Shown piece by piece: positions 24,521 to 30,369 of a stretch of 31,504 nt of DNA; position 1 is the stretch's first letter; every line of letters starts with the position of its first letter. A model generated the notes under the pieces. It saw only the letters and a program-made list of their open reading frames with translations. It was not told the origin of the DNA and searched no databases. A program made the translations under genes and the position numbers. Origin of the DNA: a candidate division WWE3 bacterium RIFOXYC2_FULL_42_13 (GTDB taxonomy: Bacteria > Patescibacteriota > WWE3 > UBA101185 > UBA10185); NCBI GenBank assembly GCA_001773255.1, contig MEWF01000022.1:1-31504 (forward strand). The letters run 5' to 3'.

Positions 24521-24736
24521 ATGCCCAAAAATAAAAAGAATTCATTAAAGAAAGTTGAGGAACCAATAATTCTGGACGAGGACAGCGAAACCCCCGAGGC
24601 AACTCCGGCAACAGAACTGGATCCCGAAGTACTTTCCGTTCTCGAAAATAAAAAGAAAAAGAAAATACCCTCTCCGTCAGATGTTGATTACATTCCGGAG
24701 CTCGAGAGAGACGTTGATTTTTCCGACACTTTCTAG
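24521..24736 (+). CDS. Small charged, probably disordered protein
   Basis: 71 residues: a basic N-terminus (PKNKKNSLKK), an acidic middle (DEDSETPEATPATELDPE), a lysine block (KKKKK) and an acidic end. No hydrophobic core, so likely disordered. No family recognised. TAGTATAAA lies about 20 nt upstream as a -10 candidate, divergent from trxB. It precedes the PH-SHOCT gene by 13 nt and may be co-transcribed with it. Confidence 0.5.
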   Translation: MPKNKKNSLKKVEEPIILDEDSETPEATPATELDPEVLSVLENKKKKKIPSPSDVDYIPELERDVDFSDTF

Positions 24737-24749
24737 GATTATGTAAGTA

Positions 24750-25199
24750 ATGTCAATATTACTATTGAAGATTAGGGGAAACCCGACGTTGAACCGTACC
24801 ATTTGGCCACCCGAGCTTTATATTTATGATGATCTCTTAACTTACCGCAAAAGAAAGTGGTTTATCGTTAGGGAAGTTACCATTTCATATAATCAAATAG
24901 CGCAGTCAACGCTTCATCATTCCCTCCTGTTTGCCCACCTGGAAATTGTAACTACGGGCACCGACGATTTAATAGTGAAGTTTTTGGGCAAGAAGACGGG
25001 TGTCAAGGCCAAAAAAATACTGGATCAAAAGCTGTACCATGCTCACTCTAAGCTCCACCCTGAAGGGGAATTCGACAAATCTAAGATGAATATTTATGAA
25101 AAGGGGTTGAACAGATACCGGGAATTGCTAAACCGCGGAAAAATAAGCAAAAAGGAGTACGAACAAAAGAAAAAAGACCTGTTGAGAAGGGTAGAGTAG
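24750..25199 (+). CDS. Bacterial PH-like domain protein with C-terminal SHOCT motif
   Basis: 149 residues, no signal peptide. The first about 95 residues are beta-rich with a bPH2-like pattern (LTYRKRKWFIVREVTISYNQIAQ ending in HLEIVTTG, shown here only as landmarks). The C-terminal 30 residues, YEKGLNRYRELLNRGKISKK then EYEQKKKDLL, match the SHOCT short helical hairpin (LxxLxxxGxIxxxEFxxxKxxLL). SHOCT motifs commonly end small membrane-associated proteins and may mediate oligomerisation. Function unknown. ATG 24750 has a weak context. Confidence 0.65.
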   Translation: MSILLLKIRGNPTLNRTIWPPELYIYDDLLTYRKRKWFIVREVTISYNQIAQSTLHHSLLFAHLEIVTTGTDDLIVKFLGKKTGVKAKKILDQKLYHAHSKLHPEGEFDKSKMNIYEKGLNRYRELLNRGKISKKEYEQKKKDLLRRVE

Positions 25200-25243
25200 C
25201 TTTTTTGAATGGGACGGTTGCGAAATTGTTGGAAAATCCCTGC

Positions 25244-25249
25244 TATAAT
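25244..25249 (+). promoter_or_regulatory. Extended -10 promoter of tRNA-Gly
   Basis: TGCTATAAT, an extended -10 with a perfect hexamer at 25244-25249, lies 21 nt before the tRNA. No good -35 is seen. Confidence 0.55.
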
Positions 25250-25270
25250 GTAGAATAGTCAGGTAATTAT

Positions 25271-25345
25271 GCGGCGGTAGTTCAGTGGTAGAATGTCTCC
25301 CTTCCAAGGAGAAGGTCGCCGGTTCGAACCCGGTCCGCCGCTCCA
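25271..25345 (+). tRNA. tRNA-Gly(TCC), CCA encoded
   Basis: Acceptor GCGGCGG (25271-25277) pairs with CCGCCGC (25335-25341), with discriminator T. The D arm has TTCAGTGGTAGAA, the anticodon loop is CTTCCAA with anticodon TCC flanked by a TCTCC/GGAGA stem, and the T arm has GGTTCGAACCC. The 3' CCA is encoded (25343-25345). The start codon of the next gene follows after only 3 nt. U34 makes it a potential Elp3 substrate. Confidence 0.96.
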
Positions 25346-25348
25346 AAA

Positions 25349-25786
25349 ATGACCTGTTTAATGTGCCAAAACCCTGAAAATTTTCGAAAACTTTTCATTA
25401 AAGAATTTAAATACTGGAAACTGGCTCTCCACAATAATCAGTGTTACCTGGGTAGGTGTGTTGTGATACTTAAACGACATGCTGAGGATATGTTCGATAT
25501 AAGTAACGAGGAAAGGGACGAATTATTTGAAATCGTAAAAAAGCTCAAGACTGCTTTGATTGACACTTTTCATCCTGACCTGATGAATTACTCTTCATTA
25601 GGAAATGAAGTAAGACACCTGCATCTTCATGTAATTCCCAGATATAACAAGAATGTAGAGTTTGCCGGAATTACGTTTATGGATAAAAGGTGGGGACAAA
25701 ATCCATCGCCCTATGATAAGGGTTTTACCGTACCTGAAAATGTATATGAGCGGCTTGTAGAAAAAATATCCTCTAAGCTGCGTTAA
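25349..25786 (+). CDS. HIT family protein with complete histidine triad
   Basis: 145 residues. The HIT signature HLHLHVIPRY is complete (contrast the altered motif at 14074-14472). An N-terminal CLMC is a possible zinc pair. GRCVVILKRHAEDMFD is the conserved strand before the triad, and the C-terminal part contains DKRWGQNPSPY, seen in CPR and phage-type HIT proteins. It probably hydrolyses a nucleotidyl conjugate; substrate unknown. Its ATG begins 3 nt after the tRNA-Gly CCA and has no Shine-Dalgarno, so the mRNA 5' end is probably made by tRNA 3'-end processing. Confidence 0.88.
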   Translation: MTCLMCQNPENFRKLFIKEFKYWKLALHNNQCYLGRCVVILKRHAEDMFDISNEERDELFEIVKKLKTALIDTFHPDLMNYSSLGNEVRHLHLHVIPRYNKNVEFAGITFMDKRWGQNPSPYDKGFTVPENVYERLVEKISSKLR

Positions 25787-25814
25787 TTATAATAAAATTG
25801 AACTATTTTTCTTT

Positions 25815-25842
25815 TTTGTTACAATGCCTTTGTTACAATGCC
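25815..25842 (+). repeat. Perfect 14-bp tandem duplication containing a -10 sequence
   Basis: TTTGTTACAATGCC occurs at 25815-25828 and again at 25829-25842. Each copy carries TACAAT, so it may be a duplicated promoter core for the following gene, giving a leader of about 50-65 nt. Replication slippage is the likely origin. Confidence 0.55.
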
Positions 25843-25880
25843 GTAAACCAATCTTTTTCACAATCAGGAAAATCTTAGAT

Positions 25881-25892
25881 AAGGAGGGAAGG
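25881..25892 (+). promoter_or_regulatory. Strong Shine-Dalgarno before a GTG start
   Basis: AAGGAGGGAAGG lies 4 nt before GTG 25897 (GGAGG core about 11 nt upstream). This decides the non-ATG start. Confidence 0.7.
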
Positions 25893-25896
25893 AAAA

Positions 25897-26214
25897 GTGT
25901 ACGAGTACAAGAGTTATGAGCAATGGTTACGGGAAGACGCAAAAGGCCCAAAAAGGACAATTTTTGTGGCTTCTATGCTGGTTGCGTTTCTCAGCGTGCT
26001 TTGCGGGGTTGTGATCTGGATTATTATCGCCCTTGCCGCCAAAGAACAACGTTTAGAAACATCGTTCAGCCCCCGAGAATGGGCCCTGGTTGCATGTTTG
26101 GGGATGGCAGGAATATCCTATGCCGTTCACAATATCACAGAATCTATTCTGACGGGTGATTACGGGAAATACGTATTCAAGAAGTTATACGGCAAAAGCA
26201 TGCTGCTCGGATAG
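25897..26214 (+). CDS. Small two-helix membrane protein
   Basis: 105 residues from GTG 25897. A charged N-terminus (YEYKSYEQWLREDAKGPKR) precedes two hydrophobic segments (about 22-49 and 62-80), and a basic C-terminus follows (YVFKKLYGKS). No family recognised. The strong ribosome site, duplicated -10 upstream and terminator downstream show that it is a single-gene unit. Confidence 0.7.
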   Translation: MYEYKSYEQWLREDAKGPKRTIFVASMLVAFLSVLCGVVIWIIIALAAKEQRLETSFSPREWALVACLGMAGISYAVHNITESILTGDYGKYVFKKLYGKSMLLG

Positions 26215-26221
26215 CGTTTTT

Positions 26222-26262
26222 GGTGCCTTTGACTGGGAAACCATTCACAGGCGCCTTTTTTT
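26222..26262 (+). terminator. Intrinsic terminator
   Basis: GGTGCCT (26222-26228) pairs with AGGCGCC (26249-26255), one G-T pair included, followed by seven T (26256-26262). The interval can fold further. It ends the two-helix membrane protein gene and lies just before the convergent LAB_N gene. Confidence 0.8.
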
Positions 26263-26275
26263 GTCTCTAAACGCT

Positions 26276-26599
26276 CTAAAGAGCCGGCTGTGCAGGTCCG
26301 TTTTCAACTGCCTGAGCTTCCTTTTTCCTCTTAGCAGAAATCAAGGCAAGATTACGTATATAAATCACAGCATTAAGCACAGAGGCCGTTGAAAATACGA
26401 TGTCTTTTCTATAAATAGAGTAGGCGAGTATCATAATTGTTCCGACCAAGCTTAGGTACCAAAAACCGATGGGAATAACGCTTTCCTTCTTTTTTTCGGA
26501 CACATACCACTGGTAAGCAAATCTCAGGAAAAACACGAACTGCGCGGCAAAACCAAATATTATCCACGGGTCGAGAAGACTTATTATTTTTTGAATCAT
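26276..26599 (-). CDS. LAB_N domain membrane protein (lipid-A-disaccharide synthase N-terminal-like)
   Basis: 107 residues with three membrane helices (about 10-28, 42-60, 66-85). FGFAAQFVFFLRFAYQWYVSE, KESVIPIGFWYLSLVG and YSIYRKDIVF match the PF07578 LAB_N pattern (RFxxQWxxSE; SVxPxxFWxxSLxG; YxxxRxDPV). Stand-alone LAB_N proteins in other bacteria often sit beside GT-C or GT2 polyprenyl-sugar enzymes; here the GT-C cluster is about 3 kb away. The domain's exact role is unsettled, probably in lipid-linked sugar handling or membrane transport. Confidence 0.85.
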   Translation of the reverse strand: MIQKIISLLDPWIIFGFAAQFVFFLRFAYQWYVSEKKKESVIPIGFWYLSLVGTIMILAYSIYRKDIVFSTASVLNAVIYIRNLALISAKRKKEAQAVENGPAQPAL

Positions 26600-26684
26600 A
26601 TTGATGATGATATCACTTGGGGGTAGGGTGGGCTAATCCCCTTATTTTGAGGTACGGCAAGTTTTCCGACTAGAATGTTAATTG

Positions 26685-26713
26685 TTGAGTTTCGGCCTAT
26701 TTGATAGTATAAA
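26685..26713 (+). promoter_or_regulatory. Promoter of tRNA-Arg
   Basis: TTGAGT (26685-26690), 17 nt, TATAAA (26708-26713), ending 14 nt before the tRNA. Confidence 0.6.
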
Positions 26714-26727
26714 TACAATGTTGCTAC

Positions 26728-26803
26728 GCCCTCGTAGCTCAAAGGATAGAGCAATTCCCTTCTAAGGAAGAGGTTGGGGGTTCGACTCCCTCCGGGGGCG
26801 CCA
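26728..26803 (+). tRNA. tRNA-Arg(TCT), CCA encoded
   Basis: Acceptor GCCCTCG (26728-26734) pairs with CGGGGGC (26793-26799), one T-G pair. The D arm has AGCTCAAAGGATAGAGC, the anticodon loop is CTTCTAA with anticodon TCT, and the T arm has GGGTTCGACTCCC. Discriminator G and encoded CCA (26801-26803). The antisense ORF at 26596-26940 reads through it and is not a gene. Confidence 0.95.
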
Positions 26804-26888
26804 TATAGATAGACCATCCACGCATCCCGATGTTCTGTGGAAACAGGAAAAACCTGTAAGCTTGTTTTGTAACTAATGTTTTTATTCG

Positions 26889-27371
26889 ATGCACAAAAAA
26901 TCTTGGAATAAACAACAATTAGTATATGCCGTAAAAACAAGTAAAAGTATTAGAAAAGTACTTAAGTTGCTGGGATTGAAACCTGCAGGAGGCAACTACA
27001 AGCAAGTTGAAAAATATATACAATTTTACGGATTAAGCACTGCGCATTTTACAGGCAAGCTATGGAATAAGGGCACAAAACTGGGTTCAAAACCCCGAAT
27101 TCCTCTCTACAAAATTCTGGTAAAAGATAGCAGTTATCAATCACACAAACTTAAAAAAAGGTTATTTCAGCAAGGCTTGAAATCGATGGTTTGTGAGGAA
27201 TGTGGCTGGCATACCCAAACGTGTGATGGAAGGGTGCCTGTAGAACTAGACCACATTAACGGAGACTCCAAGGATAATAGATTTGAAAATTTACGCATAT
27301 TGTGTCCAAATTGCCATAGCTTAAAGGAAAGTCATAGAGGAAAAAATATTGGTAAGTTTAGAAAAGTGTGA
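26889..27371 (+). CDS. HNH endonuclease
   Basis: 160 residues. The N-terminal half holds a helix-turn-helix-like segment (SWNKQQLVYAVKTSKSIRK) and the motif LSTAHFTGKLWNKG, typical of free-standing HNH nucleases of phages and mobile elements. The C-terminal nuclease has CEECGWH, then ELDHINGDSKDNRFENLRIL with the His of the HNH core, then CPNCHSLKESHRG. The four cysteines form the structural zinc site. It is a single-gene mobile-element-type nuclease wedged between tRNA-Arg and tRNA-Leu, with no adjacent integrase or intron found. It could be a homing or site-specific element; target unknown. Confidence 0.88.
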   Translation: MHKKSWNKQQLVYAVKTSKSIRKVLKLLGLKPAGGNYKQVEKYIQFYGLSTAHFTGKLWNKGTKLGSKPRIPLYKILVKDSSYQSHKLKKRLFQQGLKSMVCEECGWHTQTCDGRVPVELDHINGDSKDNRFENLRILCPNCHSLKESHRGKNIGKFRKV

Positions 27372-27391
27372 TTAAAATGTAATGAAACTGG

Positions 27392-27477
27392 GGGCGAGTG
27401 GTGGAATGGTATACACGCGACACTTAAAATGTCGTCCACTTCGGTGGATAAGGGTTCGAATCCCTTCTCGCCCACCA
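27392..27477 (+). tRNA. tRNA-Leu(TAA), CCA encoded
   Basis: Acceptor GGGCGAG (27392-27398) pairs with CTCGCCC (27467-27473). The anticodon stem CGACA/TGTCG encloses loop CTTAAAA with anticodon TAA. The long class II variable arm is TCCACTTCGGTGGA. The T arm has AGGGTTCGAATCCCT, discriminator A, and CCA is encoded (27475-27477). It begins 20 nt after the HNH stop. Confidence 0.95.
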
Positions 27478-27481
27478 AATA

Positions 27482-27490
27482 CCCCCCCCC
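27482..27490 (+). repeat. Homopolymer of nine C
   Basis: Nine consecutive C directly after the tRNA-Leu CCA, followed shortly by six T. Such a run may vary by slippage. It lies upstream of the promoter of the peptide-modification operon and could alternatively be a sequencing artefact. Confidence 0.5.
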
Positions 27491-27565
27491 GATATTTTTT
27501 GCACCTATCATTATTTTATTGTTTGTTAATCTTTGATTTTAGATGATGGACGCGGCCATACCAAT

Positions 27566-27594
27566 TTGAAATTAATATCGCTAAATGCTATAAC
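27566..27594 (+). promoter_or_regulatory. Promoter of the radical SAM / CX2D peptide operon
   Basis: TTGAAA (27566-27571), exactly 17 nt, TATAAC (27589-27594). Predicted start near 27601, giving a leader of about 35 nt that includes the AAAGGAG ribosome site at 27621-27627. It gives the operon its own transcription independent of the tRNA. Confidence 0.6.
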
Positions 27595-27635
27595 TACAAC
27601 AATAATTCAAATAACTCATGAAAGGAGAAATAAGA

Positions 27636-28973
27636 ATGAGTACTTTGAAACCCAAGAACTGGGTGTTCCTTATCCCAGAAGATGCAACGGCAACGTCTAT
27701 TCTTTACGCTCCTTTGCACAAAATTGCTGTGAGAGTCTCGCCACAAGCGGGGGACTTATTGGTACCAATCCTCGACGGAAGACAGGAAGATGTGACAGAT
27801 TCCCCTCAAAAAGACGAACTAATGGGGTTTTTGGCAAGTAACAATCTTCTTGAATTACCTAAAGAATGGGTACCTGAACAAAGCAACACGGGCAAAGGAA
27901 AAGCCAAGATCACAATGTCGTTAACGAACAAGTGCAACCTTAGATGTATTTATTGCTACGCTAAAACCGGCATGGATTACACTACCATGACCTTGGAAGT
28001 AGCAAAGGATGCAATCGACAGCGTAATCCGAGAGGCTGTGCAAAACGGTGAAAAGAAGTTTGGTATTACATTTCACGGAGGAGGCGAGGCAACAGTAGAG
28101 CTAAAGTTCTTACGAAAATGCGTTGCGTATATCCAAGAACAGGCTCGTGTGTATGACCTTAAACCCTCTCTCGGAATGGTAACCAATGCAACACTTATCA
28201 CCAAGCCCATTGCTGTATGGATGGGAAAACACTTTTCCAATGTAACAGTGTCTTTTGATGGATTGGAAGAAGTGCAGGATTACCAACGGCCCGATTCTCG
28301 AGGCAAAGGAACCTTTGTTCGTGTAATACGAGGAATCCAAAACCTAATGGAAGTCGGTATCAAACCTTCGATTCGCGCAACAGTAACTGATTTTGGCGTA
28401 AATCGAATGACTGATTTCGTCGAATATCTGGCTAAGGAAGTATTTCCTAAAGGAGGCTCGATTCATTTTGAACCCATGTCGCTTTGTGGACGTGCTGCTG
28501 ACAACGAACTAACCACCAACCCGCAGGCATACATGGAAAACTACCTGAAAGCTAAGGAAGTTGGCAAAAAAGTAGGAATGGAAGTGACTTGCTCGTTTGA
28601 TACATTTGGGCATGAAAAGAAGCAATTCTGCGGGGCTAACAGAAGCACAATGTTCTGTGTATCACCTCACGGACTGGTTTCAGCCTGCTCGAGAGTTACC
28701 AAACCTACGGATGACGGGGCTGACCTGTTTTTCTATGCCAAACACAATGGTCAATCAGGTGGTTTTGATGTTGATCCGGATGCGGTGAGTAAGATCGTGG
28801 CACACGGTAATCTACCGAAGAATCCATGTGTAAGCTGCTTTGCCAGATGGAACTGCCAGGGGCACTGTCCGATTGCAAGGTATGCCTACCATGAACACCA
28901 CGAGCAATCTTGTATAATCATACAAGAACTGCTTAAATCGGCAATAATTGCTAAGCTCGACAAAAATCTATGA
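27636..28973 (+). CDS. Radical SAM/SPASM peptide maturase (ranthipeptide-type)
   Basis: 445 residues from ATG 27636, set by AAAGGAG 8 nt upstream; an in-frame ATG at 27618 precedes that site. Residues 1-85 are a small non-catalytic domain that could be a winged-helix precursor-recognition element. The radical SAM cluster is CNLRCIYC (Cys100, 104, 107), with HGGGEAT as the SAM-binding GGE motif (147-153). The C-terminal SPASM domain has Cys332, 341, 351, then Cys398-x2-401-x5-407-x3-411 and Cys426, enough for two auxiliary 4Fe-4S clusters. It should cleave SAM and install crosslinks on the Cys/Asp peptide encoded 12 nt downstream. It may correspond to the CXXX-repeat-target maturase family, though I cannot confirm that. 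Confidence 0.9.
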   Translation: MSTLKPKNWVFLIPEDATATSILYAPLHKIAVRVSPQAGDLLVPILDGRQEDVTDSPQKDELMGFLASNNLLELPKEWVPEQSNTGKGKAKITMSLTNKCNLRCIYCYAKTGMDYTTMTLEVAKDAIDSVIREAVQNGEKKFGITFHGGGEATVELKFLRKCVAYIQEQARVYDLKPSLGMVTNATLITKPIAVWMGKHFSNVTVSFDGLEEVQDYQRPDSRGKGTFVRVIRGIQNLMEVGIKPSIRATVTDFGVNRMTDFVEYLAKEVFPKGGSIHFEPMSLCGRAADNELTTNPQAYMENYLKAKEVGKKVGMEVTCSFDTFGHEKKQFCGANRSTMFCVSPHGLVSACSRVTKPTDDGADLFFYAKHNGQSGGFDVDPDAVSKIVAHGNLPKNPCVSCFARWNCQGHCPIARYAYHEHHEQSCIIIQELLKSAIIAKLDKNL

Positions 28974-28985
28974 AAGGAGGACGCA
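28973..28985 (+). promoter_or_regulatory. Very strong ribosome site for the precursor peptide
   Basis: AAAGGAGG (28973-28980) begins on the last base of the maturase stop codon and lies 5 nt before ATG 28986. It implies high translation of the peptide relative to its enzyme, as is usual for RiPP precursors. Confidence 0.8.
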
Positions 28986-29276
28986 ATGACTACTGCTACT
29001 GCGACAAGTATGTTTCTGGGTAACGTAGCGTCGTGGGGTGCTGTGGGTCAAGCAGCGGTTGCCTGTCGAACCGAAGATGACTGCCGAACTGACTACTGCC
29101 GCCAGGACTGCTCGTTCGATTGCAAAAGCGACTGTACCAACGACTGCAAGAGTGATTGTGGTTGCGATAACGATTGCTCTCGAGATTGCAACTGCGACAA
29201 CGATTGTTCATATGATTGCAGTCGGGATTGCGGATGCGATAATGACTGCGCTACCGATTGCGGTCGCAAAGGTTAA
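28986..29276 (+). CDS. Cys/Asp-repeat RiPP precursor peptide (sixteen CX2D units)
   Basis: 96 residues with 18 Cys and 18 Asp. Residues 1-26 contain no Cys and form a small, Ala/Thr/Gly-rich, mildly hydrophobic leader (MFLGNVASWGAVGQAAVA, 9-26). From Cys33 to Cys88 every cysteine, sixteen in all, has Asp exactly three residues later (CRTD, CRQD, CSFD, CKSD, CTND, CDND, CSRD and so on). Cysteines fall every four residues except three CGC/CNC doublets at 58-60, 68-70 and 82-84, which precede CDND each time. It follows the radical SAM/SPASM gene by 12 nt. It is probably a substrate for Cys-to-Asp or Cys-to-alpha-carbon thioether formation. A metallothionein-like metal binder is the main alternative. 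Confidence 0.88.
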   Translation: MTTATATSMFLGNVASWGAVGQAAVACRTEDDCRTDYCRQDCSFDCKSDCTNDCKSDCGCDNDCSRDCNCDNDCSYDCSRDCGCDNDCATDCGRKG

Positions 29277-29297
29277 AGTATGAAGACAGTGTTCAAA

Positions 29298-29341
29298 AAA
29301 GGGTTAAGTTTTTGAGATTTTTCTCAGAGATTTAGCCCTTT
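29298..29341. terminator. Bidirectional terminator between the peptide operon and the peptidase gene
   Basis: A 10-bp outer stem (29298-29307 with 29332-29341, one T-G pair) encloses a smaller hairpin TGAGA-TTTT-TCTCA (29313-29326). On the plus strand TTTTTT follows at about 29344. On the minus strand the A run at 29295-29300 gives a T tract. Confidence 0.7.
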
Positions 29342-29361
29342 AGTTTTTTATATAGGAAAAT

Positions 29362-30186
29362 CTAAATTGTTAGATTAGAAAGATATTCTTTTGAAATGAT
29401 ATTTGGTGAATCAGCTTCTAATTTCTGTAGATATTTTTCTGGTAACTGTAGGGCTATATCATCCTCCGAGAATTTTTGATCTTCAATATCCTTATCCTTT
29501 CTACTTAAATAAACAACCAGAGCTCTTACCAAGGACTCGTAGACTACAGTATGAGCTTTTTTATAATTACTAAACACCTCTTCTGGAAGGTTGTTGATGG
29601 TAGCCTTTATGTTTTCTGATACAGGTAATTCTATTTCATCGATGTACGCGTGTATTATTTCATGGATTATGTTTCTAATATTGGGTTTTGGCGAGTTCCA
29701 GCTTGCGATAATATAGAAAGCATTTTTAGCAGGAATGCACATACCTGATTTATCCCAATTTCTTGTGACATAGAAATGATTTGTTTTTGGCTCAAAATCA
29801 AAGTAAGTTTTGAAAAGCTTTGTAATTGTTTCTATAGGCTCACCGTAGAACTCAAGACTCAAGGCAAGTTCTTTTAGTTCCTTTTCCCATAATTTATTCA
29901 TTTCCGGTAGCTCTGATATGGATTTCACATATTTTAATATCTCATCGTGTGATTTCTTCGTTTCCTCCGTTGGTTCATAATTATTGGAATTCAAAACACT
30001 TAACAAGTATTGGTACCTATGATCGGGCATAGAAATATGCTCAACTTTATTCCGTTCTAGTATGGTAGTTACTACTGACTTTAAGTTTTCCGTATTTTTT
30101 GAATATCTAACAGACTCGTTATTATTAAAAAGCAAGGCACAATAAAGAAAAAAATGTTCTGGGATTTCAACCGTTTGTACTATCAT
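29362..30186 (-). CDS. HEXXH metallopeptidase-like protein
   Basis: 274 residues, no signal peptide. NIIHEIIHAYIDEIE gives an HEXXH zinc motif (His175, Glu176, His179). A conserved-looking helix further on (VVYESLVRALVVYL, Glu217) could supply the third zinc ligand as in gluzincins. The N-terminal half is helical and has no recognised domain. The gene reads as more AT-rich than its neighbours, suggesting transfer. It converges on the radical SAM/peptide operon and shares its terminator, so it could process that peptide, but the opposite strand makes this only a possibility. It may also be an unrelated domesticated peptidase. Confidence 0.7.
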   Translation of the reverse strand: MIVQTVEIPEHFFLYCALLFNNNESVRYSKNTENLKSVVTTILERNKVEHISMPDHRYQYLLSVLNSNNYEPTEETKKSHDEILKYVKSISELPEMNKLWEKELKELALSLEFYGEPIETITKLFKTYFDFEPKTNHFYVTRNWDKSGMCIPAKNAFYIIASWNSPKPNIRNIIHEIIHAYIDEIELPVSENIKATINNLPEEVFSNYKKAHTVVYESLVRALVVYLSRKDKDIEDQKFSEDDIALQLPEKYLQKLEADSPNIISKEYLSNLTI

Positions 30187-30192
30187 AACGCT

Positions 30193-30198
30193 ATAATA
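30193..30198 (-). promoter_or_regulatory. -10 box for leaderless peptidase transcript
   Basis: Minus-strand TATTAT (30198 down to 30193), extended by TG-T, then exactly 6 nt (AGCGTT) and ATG 30186. Confidence 0.5.
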
Positions 30199-30356
30199 AC
30201 ACGGTCTTACTGACTACAGTTAGCATGCTATCAGCTAATCGCTTTAATACCCCAAGTTGATTAAAGCAGTTCGCGCATCCTCACAAATCGCCACCAGTAA
30301 AATAGACAAACACTCACCAAGTGCGTCACCAAACTTCCTTTTTGCCTAAAATAAAT

Positions 30357-30362
30357 TATAGT
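30357..30362 (+). promoter_or_regulatory. -10 box for leaderless membrane-protein transcript
   Basis: TATAGT followed by 7 nt and ATG 30370, with no ribosome site between. Confidence 0.4.
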
Positions 30363-30369
30363 TAAAAGT

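Noticed and set aside
24457..24528. 24-codon N-terminal extension of thioredoxin reductase
   Set aside because: It would translate the TATAAT promoter and is not typical of TrxB, which begins shortly before the FAD-binding strand as MQESTYDIVII does.
25128..25346. Minus-strand ORF of 72 codons over tRNA-Gly
   Set aside because: Antisense translation of the tRNA (GFEPATF-type artefact) and of the 3' end of the PH-SHOCT gene.
26596..26940. Minus-strand ORF of 114 codons over tRNA-Arg
   Set aside because: It reads antisense through the tRNA (APGGSRTPN-type translation is the well-known artefact) and overlaps the starts of two real genes.
28996..29211. Minus-strand Cys/Arg/Ser-rich ORF opposite the precursor peptide
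   Set aside because: Mirror image of the repeat DNA; no ribosome site, whereas the plus-strand ORF has a near-perfect one and a matching enzyme upstream.
28986..29276. Metallothionein as the main reading of the Cys-rich peptide
   Set aside because: Not excluded, but the strict CX2D pairing, the Cys-free leader and the directly adjacent radical SAM/SPASM gene fit a RiPP precursor better.
30282..30298. Possible attachment-site repeat of the tRNA-Leu 3' end (CGCCACCA near 30286)
   Set aside because: Only about 8 bases match CGCCCACCA and with a gap; too short to distinguish from chance.
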